A DNA stretch of 64,000 nucleotides from Polyangiaceae bacterium (lineage in GTDB: Bacteria > Myxococcota_A > Polyangia > Polyangiales > Polyangiaceae): contig JABSRN010000164.1 in NCBI GenBank assembly GCA_013214025.1, positions 85,472 to 149,471 of the forward strand. The letters run 5' to 3'. The notes below the pieces were generated by a model. That model was not told where the DNA came from. It worked only from the letters and a program-made list of their open reading frames with translations, and did not search any database. Each line of letters begins with the position of its first letter. Position 1 is the first letter of the stretch. Made by a program: the position numbers and the translations under genes. Positions 26,905-36,189 of the stretch are shown piece by piece.

Positions 26905-27797
26905 GCGACTCTGCCGCCACGTCAACGAACTCCAGCTCCAACAAGAATCCCGACACCCAGCGAGCGCTAGTTTCGATTCACCTCGCCTCGGTGTTATTCG
27001 GCGGAACGGCGCTGTTCTCCAAAATCCTGCCGCTGGCTGCGGTGGATATCATATTCTTCCGATGCTGGGTGGCGAGTGCCACGCTGGCGGTCATCCTTCA
27101 GCTGCGAGGCGAGACCTTCGCGCTGACCCAACGTAGAGACTATGGCATCGCTCTCGCTCTCGGCTGCCTCGTCGGCTTGCACTGGGTCACCTATTTCTTG
27201 TCCATGCAGGTGTCGACCGTTGCGATTGGTATGGTCTCGCTATTCTCATATCCCGTAATCACCGTCCTGCTCGAGCCGCTCAGTGAGGGTCGCAAACCGC
27301 CTGGGTCGGATCTGGCTATGGGCCTGGTGGTACTCGCGGGAGTGGCTCTCATGGTTCCGGAACTGAACCTCGGACACAACACGACCCTCGGCGTCGCGCT
27401 CGGCATCATTTCAGCCTTCTTCTTCGCTATTCGAAACATATTATACCGACACAGCTTCAGCCGCTACTCGGGCAGCAAGACGATGCTGTATCAGTGCCTA
27501 GTCACCGGCCTGTTGCTCATTCCCTTCGTCGGATCGTGGCACCCGTCGCAGACAATACACCTGTGGCCGCAACTCCTCCTGCTTGGCACCCTTTTCACCG
27601 CCGTTCCGCACAGCCTTTTGGTCCGCGCACTCCGGGCAATTAGCGCAAAGACAGTCTCCCTGATCAGCTGCTTGCAGCCCGTTTACGGCGCGCTGGCAGC
27701 CGCGATACTGCTCTCTGAAGTCCCCTCGGTCGCGACCTACTGCGGCGGTTCCCTGGTGCTCGGAGCCGCGATTTTCGAGACCGTCAAAAGTCGCTAG
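26901..27797 (+). CDS. DMT-superfamily (EamA) transporter
   Basis: 298 residues with about ten hydrophobic helices in two homologous halves. The first half opens HLASVLFGGTALFSKILPLAAVDIIFFRCW, and the second begins near LGVALGIISAFFFAIRNILYRH and ends in ALAAAILLSEVPS. This is the EamA/DMT fold of inner-membrane metabolite or drug exporters. The GTG start overlaps the preceding stop. The substrate is not predictable. Confidence 0.85.
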   Translation: MSDSAATSTNSSSNKNPDTQRALVSIHLASVLFGGTALFSKILPLAAVDIIFFRCWVASATLAVILQLRGETFALTQRRDYGIALALGCLVGLHWVTYFLSMQVSTVAIGMVSLFSYPVITVLLEPLSEGRKPPGSDLAMGLVVLAGVALMVPELNLGHNTTLGVALGIISAFFFAIRNILYRHSFSRYSGSKTMLYQCLVTGLLLIPFVGSWHPSQTIHLWPQLLLLGTLFTAVPHSLLVRALRAISAKTVSLISCLQPVYGALAAAILLSEVPSVATYCGGSLVLGAAIFETVKSR

Positions 27798-27906
27798 AAA
27801 ACTTCCTCAAACCGGGACGCTCGGGACGTTCCCAGGCCCCCGCCATATTCCCAGGTCGTGATAGGGTCGCCGCGTTCCCAGCTCGAACCGGCCTGCCGGT
27901 AGCATC

Positions 27907-28863
27907 ATGAAAATTCACGCATTATTGCTCATTGGGCTCGCGACGGTCTTCTTCGGAGCGCCTTCCCACGCCCAGCATGCGCCACCACCCGAACCATGGG
28001 ATCCTCCCGTCGTTTCTCCTGAACCAGCGTCCGCTGCGCCAGTGATCGAGACGCCGACAGCGCCCGCAGCTCCAGCACCAGAACCGAAGCCAACGAAGGC
28101 ACCGGTTGAGTCGGTACCCTCCGAGCCCGAGATCGAACAGCTTCTGTCAGACGACCCCCACCCCGACTACGTGCCACCTCCTGGTTATGGCCTAGGCACT
28201 CGTTTGCAAGAGCGCCCTCGTGCCGATATCCCTGAAAATGCTGCCGATTCAGAAAGCGCCGAAAGCTTCGAGCCGGAGGAAGCAGAGTCAGAGGAAGTAG
28301 TGGCTGAACGGCACGACGGCTTTTATCTACGGATGACGGCGGGAGGTGGAACCGGTCGCATACTGCACAGACTTCAAATCACGACAAGCGCAAAAACCGA
28401 AGCTCATTCAGGTGAGTACATCGGAACCTACGTCGGCATGAACCTCATGGCCGGTGTCACCGTGGGCTCCGGTTTGGTCCTGGGCGCGCTCGTCTCTCAG
28501 TTCCGAATGTCCGACGCAGACAAAAAGGACACCGACCAAACGATCGAACATCCGGACGGGGCTGAGTACGGCAACATCAGCTTCGGACAGCTCGCGTTCA
28601 TGGCTGACTGGTTTCCCACCGAAGACGGCGGCACTCACCTCGGCGGCTTGTTCGGCATCGGAGCAACCGGCATGCAGCGAACGGACGGCGAAGAAATTTA
28701 CGGGATGACGTTTGGGCTGTTCGGCGGCTATGACTTTTGGGTGTCCGATCAATGGTCTGTGGGACCCATGCTGGAAATGACGGGCACGAGCGTCGATGAA
28801 GGAGACGACAGCCTCGTCGACGCGCGAATGCTGACGGTTTCTCTCAGCGGTCTGTATCACTGA
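27907..28863 (+). CDS. Secreted Pro-rich protein with outer-membrane beta-barrel domain
   Basis: 318 residues. A Sec signal peptide (MKIHALLLIGLATVFFGAPSHAQ) is followed by a long Pro/Glu/Ala-rich periplasmic linker (to about residue 135). A C-terminal part of alternating amphipathic strands follows: GFYLRMTAGGGTG, GTYVGMNLMAGVTVGSGLVLGALV, GQLAFMADWFP, THLGGLFGIGAT, GLFGGYDFWVSDQWSVGPMLEM and MLTVSLSGLYH. This looks like an eight-strand OmpA-like or OmpW-like barrel ending near an aromatic residue. A rho-independent terminator overlaps the stop codon. Confidence 0.75.
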   Translation: MKIHALLLIGLATVFFGAPSHAQHAPPPEPWDPPVVSPEPASAAPVIETPTAPAAPAPEPKPTKAPVESVPSEPEIEQLLSDDPHPDYVPPPGYGLGTRLQERPRADIPENAADSESAESFEPEEAESEEVVAERHDGFYLRMTAGGGTGRILHRLQITTSAKTEAHSGEYIGTYVGMNLMAGVTVGSGLVLGALVSQFRMSDADKKDTDQTIEHPDGAEYGNISFGQLAFMADWFPTEDGGTHLGGLFGIGATGMQRTDGEEIYGMTFGLFGGYDFWVSDQWSVGPMLEMTGTSVDEGDDSLVDARMLTVSLSGLYH

Positions 28864-28890
28864 AGCCAGCCGTGCCACGCAGCTGGCTTC
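28862..28890 (+). terminator. Rho-independent terminator
   Basis: GAAGCCAGC (28862-28870) and GCTGGCTTC (28882-28890) form a perfect 9-bp stem with an 11-base loop, followed within a few bases by ATTTTT. It starts in the stop codon of the barrel gene and lies before the convergent SRPBCC stop. Confidence 0.8.
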
Positions 28891-28893
28891 GTC

Positions 28894-29352
28894 TCAATTT
28901 TTGCTCGGTGCGGCTTCCAGACGCCGCTTCAGGCAATCGAGATCGAGCAAGTTGGCGCGGCGCATCGACCACGACAACAGCGGGGCGGTGAAAGCCTGTA
29001 GCCCCTTGGCTTCCCCTCGGTTCCGAAGTGTCATTCGAGTACTGAGCACATCCCCCGGAAGCTCAAACCACTCGTAGGTGGTTTCCATCGGCATGGGTCC
29101 CTCATCGGTGCGCATAACCAAGCGCCGCCCGGGCTCAAGCTCCACTACCTCGTAGGTGTAAGCGAGCTCCTTGCCCAAGAAGCTCGCGACATAAGAGACT
29201 CGACTTCCCAAGACCAACGGGGGGGATGTTTCCCAACGCACACTCTTGATGTTGACGTACCAGTCACAGGCCTTGGATGGATCGCCGGCGAAAGCCGACA
29301 CTTCGTCTATGGGGCGTTGAATTACGATTTCGGTCTGAACGTCGACTGCCAC
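28894..29352 (-). CDS. SRPBCC (START-like) family protein
   Basis: 152 residues. The sequence opens with the SRPBCC pattern VQTEIVIQRPIDEVSAFAGDPSKACDWY, followed by the strands GSRVSYVASFLGKELAYTYEVVEL and RLVMRTDEGPMPMETTYEW and a C-terminal helix LLDLDCLKRRLEAA. This helix-grip fold binds hydrophobic ligands, but no specific ligand is evident. The start is a GTG preceded by a good AGAGGAG ribosome-binding site. It is a single-gene unit. Confidence 0.85.
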   Translation of the reverse strand: MAVDVQTEIVIQRPIDEVSAFAGDPSKACDWYVNIKSVRWETSPPLVLGSRVSYVASFLGKELAYTYEVVELEPGRRLVMRTDEGPMPMETTYEWFELPGDVLSTRMTLRNRGEAKGLQAFTAPLLSWSMRRANLLDLDCLKRRLEAAPSKN

Positions 29353-29573
29353 GGCGGTGCTCCTCTAACTGCCGCGAAACTGTAGTCCAGTCCCCCCGTC
29401 CCCCGACAGCACGGAGTTCAAGAACGAGCAAAAAGGGGATTCACCGTCGCTTTTCTCGGACTTTTTCCCCATACGCGAGGGGCTGGGAATTCTCCCGTCA
29501 GCCGCCCGTGACAACGGCCCGATCGACGCGGCGATGCTACAGTTGTGCTCACTACTTTCTTGGAGGGAGCGAC

Positions 29574-30266
29574 ATGCTCACAACGCGACGGCGATTTTTG
29601 GCGGGCGTCAGTACGGGACTCGGCGGGTTAGTCGTTGGCTGCGGGACCACCCAGACCGCGGACAATCCTGGCGGCCGTGGCGTTGGTGCAGCCAGCGCTG
29701 GCGGCTCAGGTGGGACGACGACCGGCGGCGGCTCAGGCAGCACAAGTGCCACGGACTCCGGCCTCCTCCTCGACTCAGGGGGCTGCATTGCGACAAATTC
29801 AGATGCTCAGGGCCCGTTCTATCGGCTCGGCACCCCAGTGCGCAGCAATCTAGATCTGTACGGTGAACAGGGAGACCGCCTGCAGCTGAGCGGCGTCGTC
29901 CGCGACGGGTCCTGTCAGGCCCTCGCCAACGCGGTAGTCGAAATCTGGGCAGCTGACTCAGACGGCGTCTATGACAGCGATTCAGACGAACAGCGCTACT
30001 ACGGGCAAGTGGCCACTGACGGGGACGGCCGCTATTCCTTCACCACTATCTCCCCCGGTCGATACCTCAACGGGAGCACCTTCCGACCCGCCCATATCCA
30101 CATGAAAGTTTGGCTGGGTGACACCAACTTGCTCATTACCCAAATATATTTTGCGGGGGATCCCTATCTTGACGTTGATCCTTTGGCGGAGCCGTCCCGC
30201 ACCATCGTTTTGGCGCAATCGTCGGGTCTGGTTCAGGGCGTGTTCGACGTAAATACGAACGCATGA
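29574..30266 (+). CDS. Tat-exported intradiol dioxygenase-like lipoprotein
   Basis: About 230 residues. The ATG at 29574 follows a strong GGAGGGAG site. The N-terminus TTRRRFLAG has the twin-arginine motif and ends in the lipobox LVVGC, and a Gly/Ser/Thr linker follows. The catalytic domain resembles the beta-type subunit of protocatechuate/catechol intradiol dioxygenases: AQGPFYRLG, GVVRDGSCQALANAVVEIWAAD, YSFTTISPGRY and RPAHIHMKV. The Tyr of PGRY and the two His of AHIH correspond to Fe(III) ligands, and a further Tyr (GVYDS) is available. It may attack aromatic diols outside the cell. Lipoprotein versions of this enzyme are uncommon but known. Confidence 0.88.
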   Translation: MLTTRRRFLAGVSTGLGGLVVGCGTTQTADNPGGRGVGAASAGGSGGTTTGGGSGSTSATDSGLLLDSGGCIATNSDAQGPFYRLGTPVRSNLDLYGEQGDRLQLSGVVRDGSCQALANAVVEIWAADSDGVYDSDSDEQRYYGQVATDGDGRYSFTTISPGRYLNGSTFRPAHIHMKVWLGDTNLLITQIYFAGDPYLDVDPLAEPSRTIVLAQSSGLVQGVFDVNTNA

Positions 30267-30304
30267 GGGGCTAGGTCCCCGAGGCTCCGCGGCTCGTCGA
30301 AAGC

Positions 30305-31345
30305 CTACTTGCCAGCGCTGCTACCAAGCGCCTCGCAACTTGATTCGACGGTTGCGATGGCCTTTTCGACATCGCCCATCTTGGCTTTCCAGGCCCGACT
30401 CCAACGGCTCAACCCCTGAAGAGCCCCCCTGTCAAACGACGTAACGTTCTCGATCGGGTGTCGTTCCACCACCTCGATCAACGCGGCAGCCGCGTCCGAA
30501 ACTTTCCAGAACGCGCAGTGCAGTTGGTTCTGCAGTGATTCTTCCCCCTTCGTCAGGCGATGGTGCTTCACGTCTCCGGCCAAGTCCTTCATTTCATGGG
30601 AGAGGCGCTTGGACAATTTGCGCTGCTGAGAATACGCGTCTAGCCGGTGGCTCAATTCCGTTGTTGAGTCACCCGCGTCGATACCGGCAATCACAGATAA
30701 CAGGCGAGCCAATTCCGTGCGCAATCTCGGAAGAAATCCGTCCAAGTCCTTGCATAGCGATCGAGAACGCTCCACCAACAGAACCGCCTTCTTTGCTTCG
30801 GCAGAGTCAGGAAATTTATCGATTAGTGCCTCCCAGTGATGCAGCGCACGACTGGCCAGCAGTTCCTTGCGCCATTTAAGATCCCGCGCGGCCTCCATAT
30901 CTCGGAGGGCGTTTTTTGCGATCACCAATCGGTCGTTGGGCACATCTTGTTTGTTCTTCAACCGCTCATCAAGACACTCTCGAAGCGCTTTGGCATCCTT
31001 CTTAGCCAGCAATATCTCGCACAACTTCAACGAGGCTTCTCCGTCGTCCGGGCGAAACTTCAGTGCGCGCTCTAGACGAGCCTTCTTTTCATGTAAATCC
31101 GAAGAGCCGTCCGCGGCGGCGATCAGCCACGTCGCACCGAGCTGGCGCGCCGTCGATGCCTGCTCGGAACCAGGTGCTTGAATGGCCACCAACTCGAGGG
31201 TCGCCAATGCCTCTTCGAATTTCCCGGCGGCTCGCTGCTCCTCGGCTTCGCTGAGCAGCTTCTGCTCGGCGTTACAGGCGCCCATCACAAGGAACAGAGC
31301 ACCAAGTGCGAATTGCCGACCAGTAGAACTTCGCATTTTTCCCAT
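30305..31345 (-). CDS. TPR-type lipoprotein
   Basis: About 346 residues from the ATG at 31345, chosen for its AGGGA site; the frame is open from 31390. Signal peptide LGALFLVMGAC gives a lipoprotein. The body is all-helical and Lys/Glu/Leu-rich, with TPR-like repeats: EAEEQRAAGKFEEALATLE, ARLERALKFRPDDGEASLKLCEILL and ALHHWEALIDKFPDSAEA. The C-terminal part is a longer helical region without a recognised domain. It probably scaffolds protein complexes at the envelope. It converges on the dioxygenase-like gene. Confidence 0.75.
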   Translation of the reverse strand: MGKMRSSTGRQFALGALFLVMGACNAEQKLLSEAEEQRAAGKFEEALATLELVAIQAPGSEQASTARQLGATWLIAAADGSSDLHEKKARLERALKFRPDDGEASLKLCEILLAKKDAKALRECLDERLKNKQDVPNDRLVIAKNALRDMEAARDLKWRKELLASRALHHWEALIDKFPDSAEAKKAVLLVERSRSLCKDLDGFLPRLRTELARLLSVIAGIDAGDSTTELSHRLDAYSQQRKLSKRLSHEMKDLAGDVKHHRLTKGEESLQNQLHCAFWKVSDAAAALIEVVERHPIENVTSFDRGALQGLSRWSRAWKAKMGDVEKAIATVESSCEALGSSAGK

Positions 31346-31390
31346 TTCGTCCCTGCGGTCTAGAGTTTCGGGATCCAGCGACGCCGTCAA

Positions 31391-31960
31391 GTCGGTGCTG
31401 AGAGTATTCCGTCACGGGTGTTCGATTCCGCGAAACACAGTGCAACGGCGGGCAACAGACCATCCGAATCGCCAGCAACGTCGAACTACGTCGACCTACG
31501 TGACCAACGCGACCAACGACGAGCCACCTGGACCCAACCCGGAGTAGTGCGTTCGATTGGCGAGTGTTGCCAGGTAGACAGCACGTAGTGGCGTCCACTA
31601 CGCCGATCGAAATAGCGGTACCCGGGAATTGAATTGAGCGGTTCACTTCAGAGCCCATCAGCCGCTGAACAGAGTCGGCTCTGGAGCGCCCGAAGGACGC
31701 AGCGATGCCGCAGCGGCTCCGCAGTCTCTCCTCGAACCCAGCAACGAGGAACCCCAAGGCGCCGCCTGTACGGCATGCCGTCGGCTCGTGGTCGGTAGGA
31801 GTACTTCCATTCCGTTGACTCAATACGTAGGAGAACTTACGCCACCAACGCCAGTGAAGAGCTTCGCAACGGACACGGCGTTGGATATTCGCCTCCGTCG
31901 GCCACCATATCACTCTGTGATCCTCAAAACGCGTAGCGCGGAGGATCTAGCGCAGGATAT
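31391..31960. other. Gene-free stretch
   Basis: About 570 bases. The longest open frame here (minus, continuing to 31272) has Arg/Cys-rich, low-quality composition and no family resemblance. Short repeats of CGAC and CTACGT type occur near 31485-31510. It borders two gene fragments, so it may be decayed coding sequence, but nothing can be named. Confidence 0.4.
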
Positions 31961-32277
31961 ATGGCGTGCATGCACAGCCGATTTCGATTGCTGATGGTAG
32001 CGGCGGCCATTGGCACCAGCACGGATCTCGCCTGCCCGCTCGCGCTCGGAGCGCCCACCGCATCCGAACATGGGGTAGCGAGCTGTTGTTCAACGAGGCC
32101 ACCGACAAGATGGAGGCCGGCGACTACGATCAAGCCTGCCGAGCTCTTGAGGAGAGCCAGCGTCTCGACCCGGGCGTAGGGACATTACGGTATTTGGCTC
32201 AGTGTTATGAGGAGCAAAGACGCACCGCAAGCGCATGGGGCATCTTCCGAGAGGCCTCCGCGCTGCGGGCTTAGGCG
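31961..32277 (+). pseudogene. TPR protein fragment, frameshifted and truncated
   Basis: From 31961 one frame encodes a signal peptide (SRFRLLMVAAAIGTSTDLACPLALGAPTASE). Near 32073 the coding sense jumps by one base into the frame SELLFNEATDKMEAGDYDQACRALEESQRLDPGVGTLRYLAQCYEEQRRTASAWGIFREASALRA, which ends at 32277. This is the standard start of a myxobacterial periplasmic TPR protein, several times shorter than normal. Some 130 bases of possible later sequence (GVVGFVPSPGASSSGPV, other frame) follow. The gene is broken by a frameshift and a large deletion. Confidence 0.8.
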
Positions 32278-32405
32278 TCGTCGGCTTCGTGCCCTCCCCT
32301 GGTGCGAGTTCGTCCGGCCCCGTGAGTGCATCCAAGAGGGACGAAGCGCCGGCCCCGTTGGAGGCTTTGACCGTGGGCGCCACGGCGTCGACCGCCTCGG
32401 CCCCC

Positions 32406-32563
32406 TGAACGCGTAGGGTCTTCGGAACGTAGGGCCTGATGACCTCAACCGGTACACGCCAGTGCGCGAAAAGAAGATCCACCCAGGATTCGCGCCACAT
32501 CCACGGCCCCTGGGGCAACTCCCAAGGCCGGTGCTCCGTCTGTGCCAAGGCCGGGTGTGCCAT
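32406..32563 (-). pseudogene. DUF2071 protein, N-terminal fragment only
   Basis: From the ATG at 32563: TEHRPWELPQGPWMWRESW, then VDLLFAHWRVPVEVIRPYVPKTLRVQ. This is the N-terminal block of the DUF2071 (YqjF-like) family, which normally has over 200 residues. Resemblance stops at about 32410, where the frame runs antisense into the TPR remnant on the plus strand. The two truncated genes therefore meet at one junction. The start is 34 bases after the stop of the large kinase gene, suggesting a former operon. Confidence 0.75.
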
Positions 32564-32596
32564 GAGAGGAGCCGTCGTGCCACCGCTGCGCGGCTA

Positions 32597-35500
32597 CTAC
32601 AGCAGATTTTCGAACGCGTGAGCGAACTCCATCGGCTGCGGCCGGTCTTTTGGATCCAGCGTCGTGGCCGCCCGCATGAGCTTGATCAGTCCCTCCGGGT
32701 AGCCATTCAACAAGCTCGGATCCTCAAGAGGCTCGCGCTTCATATGAGCGAAGATTCGCTCTCTCGCGTTGCCGATCTCGTCGAAAAAGGTGCGACCTGT
32801 CGTGACGTTGTAGATACACGCTGCCAATCCGTAAACGTCTGCGCGGCCATCCAGATCTACGGGATCGAGCACTTGGTCAGGAGCAATGTAACCAGGAGTA
32901 CCCGCAACGAATCGCCCGCCTACCTCGGCTGATACCTTCATCGCCCGCACCATTCCAAAGTCAATGACCACAGCCGATAACGGGCGGGTATGAGCAGGGT
33001 CGCGATGTTTCTGTGGATCGAACCGCTCTCCGCTGTCCAGTGGTAATCGTAGCCAGATGTTCGCCGGCTTGACGTCACGGTGCACGAGGCCCGCGCCATG
33101 CAGAGACGAAAGCCCCGCGCAGGAATCGAGCACAATTTGGCGAAGCTCAAATAGCGTCAACAGTTTCGCCGCCGAGTAATCCGCCAAGTCGGCACCGATC
33201 AGCAGCTCCAGCACCATAAAGGGCGCATCGTCTACGACGCCACGGTCAATAATATTGAGCACGTTGGGATGGTAGAGAGCGGCGAGCGCCCGCGCCTCAT
33301 CGACGAAAGAAGCGAGAATTCCAGCCCGCTCGGTTTCGCTGGCCCCAGCTAATGCGTCCATTTTTGGAGTCTTGAGGACGAACAAGCGATCCGCACCAGG
33401 TTTGCGTACCAGCCAGATTTTCCCGATACCGCCTTCGCCCAAGGGGCGAACCAACTCGTAGCCCTCGATACTCTCGGGCTTCTGCTTCTTCTTGGCAGGC
33501 CGAGGCGGAGGCGTACGGGCAGCCGCGCCGCTAACTGCCGTTTCCAACAACGATGAAGTCACGGGGCCCAGAGACGCGAACCAGACGTCCAAGACTCCGA
33601 GCTCTCGCGAACGGATCGCCCGGGCAATCAAGTTGGCAACGCGTGAGCCGTTGTCGGATGCCGCCGGCGGAAGAGACGATAGCGGCCCATCGGAGGCCTC
33701 ATGAAGGGCCTTTACTGGATCCGCAAGTGTGGCTTGGAGACGCTCCGCAGAAAGCACTAAGTCGAGGCACATCGCCTCGAGCTCCGACTTCGGCCCGGCG
33801 GCGCTGGCAAATCGCCGTAGCGATGCCGCTAGGCCGGTGAGCGACTTTGCCAGTTCCGTGTCGGCAGCGTGTAACTCTGAAAGTGCCGCCTCGGCTTCCT
33901 CACCCCACTGACCATCCGGGGCGCCCTGCGCCACCACAGCGCGAGTCGCGTCTGCCAATTCACAACAGCGTTCCAGTACGCCTTCTCGAATCATCGGCAG
34001 GGCAGTTCCCAGCTGCCGCAGCATCGCCGGGCGATCGATGACCAACGCCCACCATGCCGCAAACGGTCCGAGCCATTCGACATCGTCCACAGCGCCTAAA
34101 GACGTGCCGCGGGTGGTGTCAACCAACCGCCAGAATGTGGCGCTCAGTGCATCCTGCAATTCCGCTGACATCTGGCGGGAGCCGTCAGCGACGCCTTCCA
34201 GCTGACTGAGCCATACGCAAGTATCAAAGGCGGTGGGGCCCCGACCGGGTCCGAGGTCGCTCTCGCCACCGGCCGCATCCAGTGCGTATCCACCGAGACG
34301 CACTGCAATGACTTCCAAGGCCGTTTCGGCGGCGGCGGCCTCTTCGTTCGCGTCGCCGGCTTCACGAAACTCAGCTCGATGCTGCTTCACGATCTCCAAA
34401 AACTCAGTCGGCGCACGAGCTACGACGTCCCACGCTCCCGAAAGATCCGGCTCCTCTACTTGTTCCCCACGAGGGTGAGTGGCCAGCTGGGGCCTCCACA
34501 AGCCTAGCGCCATCGACCGCGCACAGCCTTCCAGGGCGTTCATGCCCGCCGCTCGATGTCGCAAACTGCCCTGCTCGAGCACCACCTGGCGCGCCTCGCA
34601 AAACGTGCGCTCAAGCCCTAACGCAAATCGCGCGGCACGCGCGTCTGCTTCTTCGTCGTCGTACTGGGCAGCCAAGTGTACCAAGTTTTCTAGACCCAGC
34701 TCAAGATCCAAAGGGGCGCGTTCCGCACCGTCCACTGGATCAGTCGCCGAAATCACGCCTAGCCAGTGCCGCCACTCTTCGACAGAGTCCGAGCGGGACC
34801 GTCGGGCTAGCTCACGCAAGTCCGCTAGCGGCCCTCGAACGTCTTCGGGGTGACTGCCGCGACGCCAGAGCGTCGCCAAGCCTCGCGCCAGCTCGTGAGC
34901 CGCCTTCGCCCCGCCCATGCCCCGCATGATCCGAGACGCGAGGTCGTTCCACAAGTCACGGGACTGATGGAATAGGTAGGGGGTGCCCGCAGCGGCCGCA
35001 GGCAGCGCCCACGCTTCGTTCTCGGGATCGTCCAGAACAGCCTTTAGCTGATGACCGAGGACCCGCAATCTGCCGGCGGGCAGCGATGTAAACGCGGTGA
35101 GCGCCCGCTGACGAAGCACCAAGGAGTCTCCCAAGAGCCAATCCAACAAGGTGCCCTCCAGATGCTCCACTTGGCCAGCGAAGAGTCCGAACGCGCGAGC
35201 GGCATGGGTGGAGACCAGTGGCTCGGGATGCAGGAGGAGCGGCTGCAAAATTTGCAGCGTGCGACCGATCATTTGCGGATCGGTCTGGTCGTTTAGCCCA
35301 CCGGCACATATTTCGAGACAGCGCGCGGCCAGCACCCGACCGCGCAATGAGCCGTGCGCCGGCTGTGCGATCATGGCCTCGAACGTGACCTCGGATTCCC
35401 ACACCCACTTAGCCAGCTCAGGAGAGTGCAGTGCGCTTGCTCCTGCCTCCCAAATCAGTATTTCAATTCGAGCGCTCGCTTCGACATTCTCGGTCAGGCC

Positions 35501-35932
35501 AAGATAGTCACCAGTCCCGAGCAGCGGAACGCACGCCAAAGCGTCGACGAGCGGCCCCTCCACAATGCGTGCTCTGGCGACATCCGGAACCTCGGCCCCA
35601 AAACGCGGAACCTTGGCGGCATCTCGGAGCAGGCTAGCCATGCGTATTTGGCCGCGTGCGACGCTGGCACGACACCAGGCAAACAGAATCGGTCCGGCGG
35701 ACTCGCTTAGAGTTCGCTGGAGATCCACCACCGAATTCTTGCTGCGCGTCATCGCCGGTAGCCCTTTGTCCAGAGCCTCCGCCGCCGTCTCTATGCTCTG
35801 CTCGAGAACAACCACCGGGGGGCCGAATCCACCCGCCCGCCAGTGCCCATCCAACGCTCGGAGCACCGCGGGGTCGGCGGCCACCGCTGCTTCAAGAGTT
35901 GTAAACGCTTCGCCAATCCGCTTCGGAATCAT
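32597..35932 (-). CDS. Large Ser/Thr kinase with C-terminal catalytic domain
   Basis: 1111 residues. The first 800 or so are helical, Ala/Leu-rich and probably HEAT/ARM-like (LDWLLGDSLVLRQRALTAFTSLPAGR, LLEPLVSTHAARAFGL-type turns), with no recognised domain. The kinase domain occupies about 827-1111: PLGEGGIGKIWLV (P-loop), LFVLKTPK (Lys), LVHRDVKPANIWL (catalytic loop), VIDFGMV (DFG) and GTPGYIAPDQ, where Asp replaces the usual Glu of APE. The last residues are the end of the kinase fold, so there is no tail, linker or membrane helix. Most bacterial kinases of this group have the opposite order. It is presumably cytoplasmic, with the helical region as a sensor or substrate-binding scaffold. 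Confidence 0.88.
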   Translation of the reverse strand: MIPKRIGEAFTTLEAAVAADPAVLRALDGHWRAGGFGPPVVVLEQSIETAAEALDKGLPAMTRSKNSVVDLQRTLSESAGPILFAWCRASVARGQIRMASLLRDAAKVPRFGAEVPDVARARIVEGPLVDALACVPLLGTGDYLGLTENVEASARIEILIWEAGASALHSPELAKWVWESEVTFEAMIAQPAHGSLRGRVLAARCLEICAGGLNDQTDPQMIGRTLQILQPLLLHPEPLVSTHAARAFGLFAGQVEHLEGTLLDWLLGDSLVLRQRALTAFTSLPAGRLRVLGHQLKAVLDDPENEAWALPAAAAGTPYLFHQSRDLWNDLASRIMRGMGGAKAAHELARGLATLWRRGSHPEDVRGPLADLRELARRSRSDSVEEWRHWLGVISATDPVDGAERAPLDLELGLENLVHLAAQYDDEEADARAARFALGLERTFCEARQVVLEQGSLRHRAAGMNALEGCARSMALGLWRPQLATHPRGEQVEEPDLSGAWDVVARAPTEFLEIVKQHRAEFREAGDANEEAAAAETALEVIAVRLGGYALDAAGGESDLGPGRGPTAFDTCVWLSQLEGVADGSRQMSAELQDALSATFWRLVDTTRGTSLGAVDDVEWLGPFAAWWALVIDRPAMLRQLGTALPMIREGVLERCCELADATRAVVAQGAPDGQWGEEAEAALSELHAADTELAKSLTGLAASLRRFASAAGPKSELEAMCLDLVLSAERLQATLADPVKALHEASDGPLSSLPPAASDNGSRVANLIARAIRSRELGVLDVWFASLGPVTSSLLETAVSGAAARTPPPRPAKKKQKPESIEGYELVRPLGEGGIGKIWLVRKPGADRLFVLKTPKMDALAGASETERAGILASFVDEARALAALYHPNVLNIIDRGVVDDAPFMVLELLIGADLADYSAAKLLTLFELRQIVLDSCAGLSSLHGAGLVHRDVKPANIWLRLPLDSGERFDPQKHRDPAHTRPLSAVVIDFGMVRAMKVSAEVGGRFVAGTPGYIAPDQVLDPVDLDGRADVYGLAACIYNVTTGRTFFDEIGNARERIFAHMKREPLEDPSLLNGYPEGLIKLMRAATTLDPKDRPQPMEFAHAFENLL

Positions 35933-36189
35933 AACAGCCCTGAGAATACACTTTTTGCTACGGGTTAGAACCGCTACCCGTAGACTTCGCTATGTGCCGA
36001 AGTCGCGAAAAACCAGCGTCTTCGGCCTCCCCCCACTGGCACCTTCGCCGAACTCCCGGCTAGACGAGCCGCGTCCACGCGCTCCACCGGTGCCGTCAGC
36101 AGGGGCCGTTTCCCCCCGCTACACGTTGAGTGCGTCATACAGCGCTGGATGTGCGGGTAGGATCGCGGCTACGATTCTTCGAGTCTGGG

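Noticed and set aside
31405..31440. TTCGATTC word resembling a tRNA T-loop
   Set aside because: The flanking bases do not form a T-stem, and no cloverleaf can be built around it.
31272..31913. 213-codon minus-strand frame
   Set aside because: Arg/Cys/Trp-rich composition, no recognisable motif, and it overlaps the start of the TPR lipoprotein gene.
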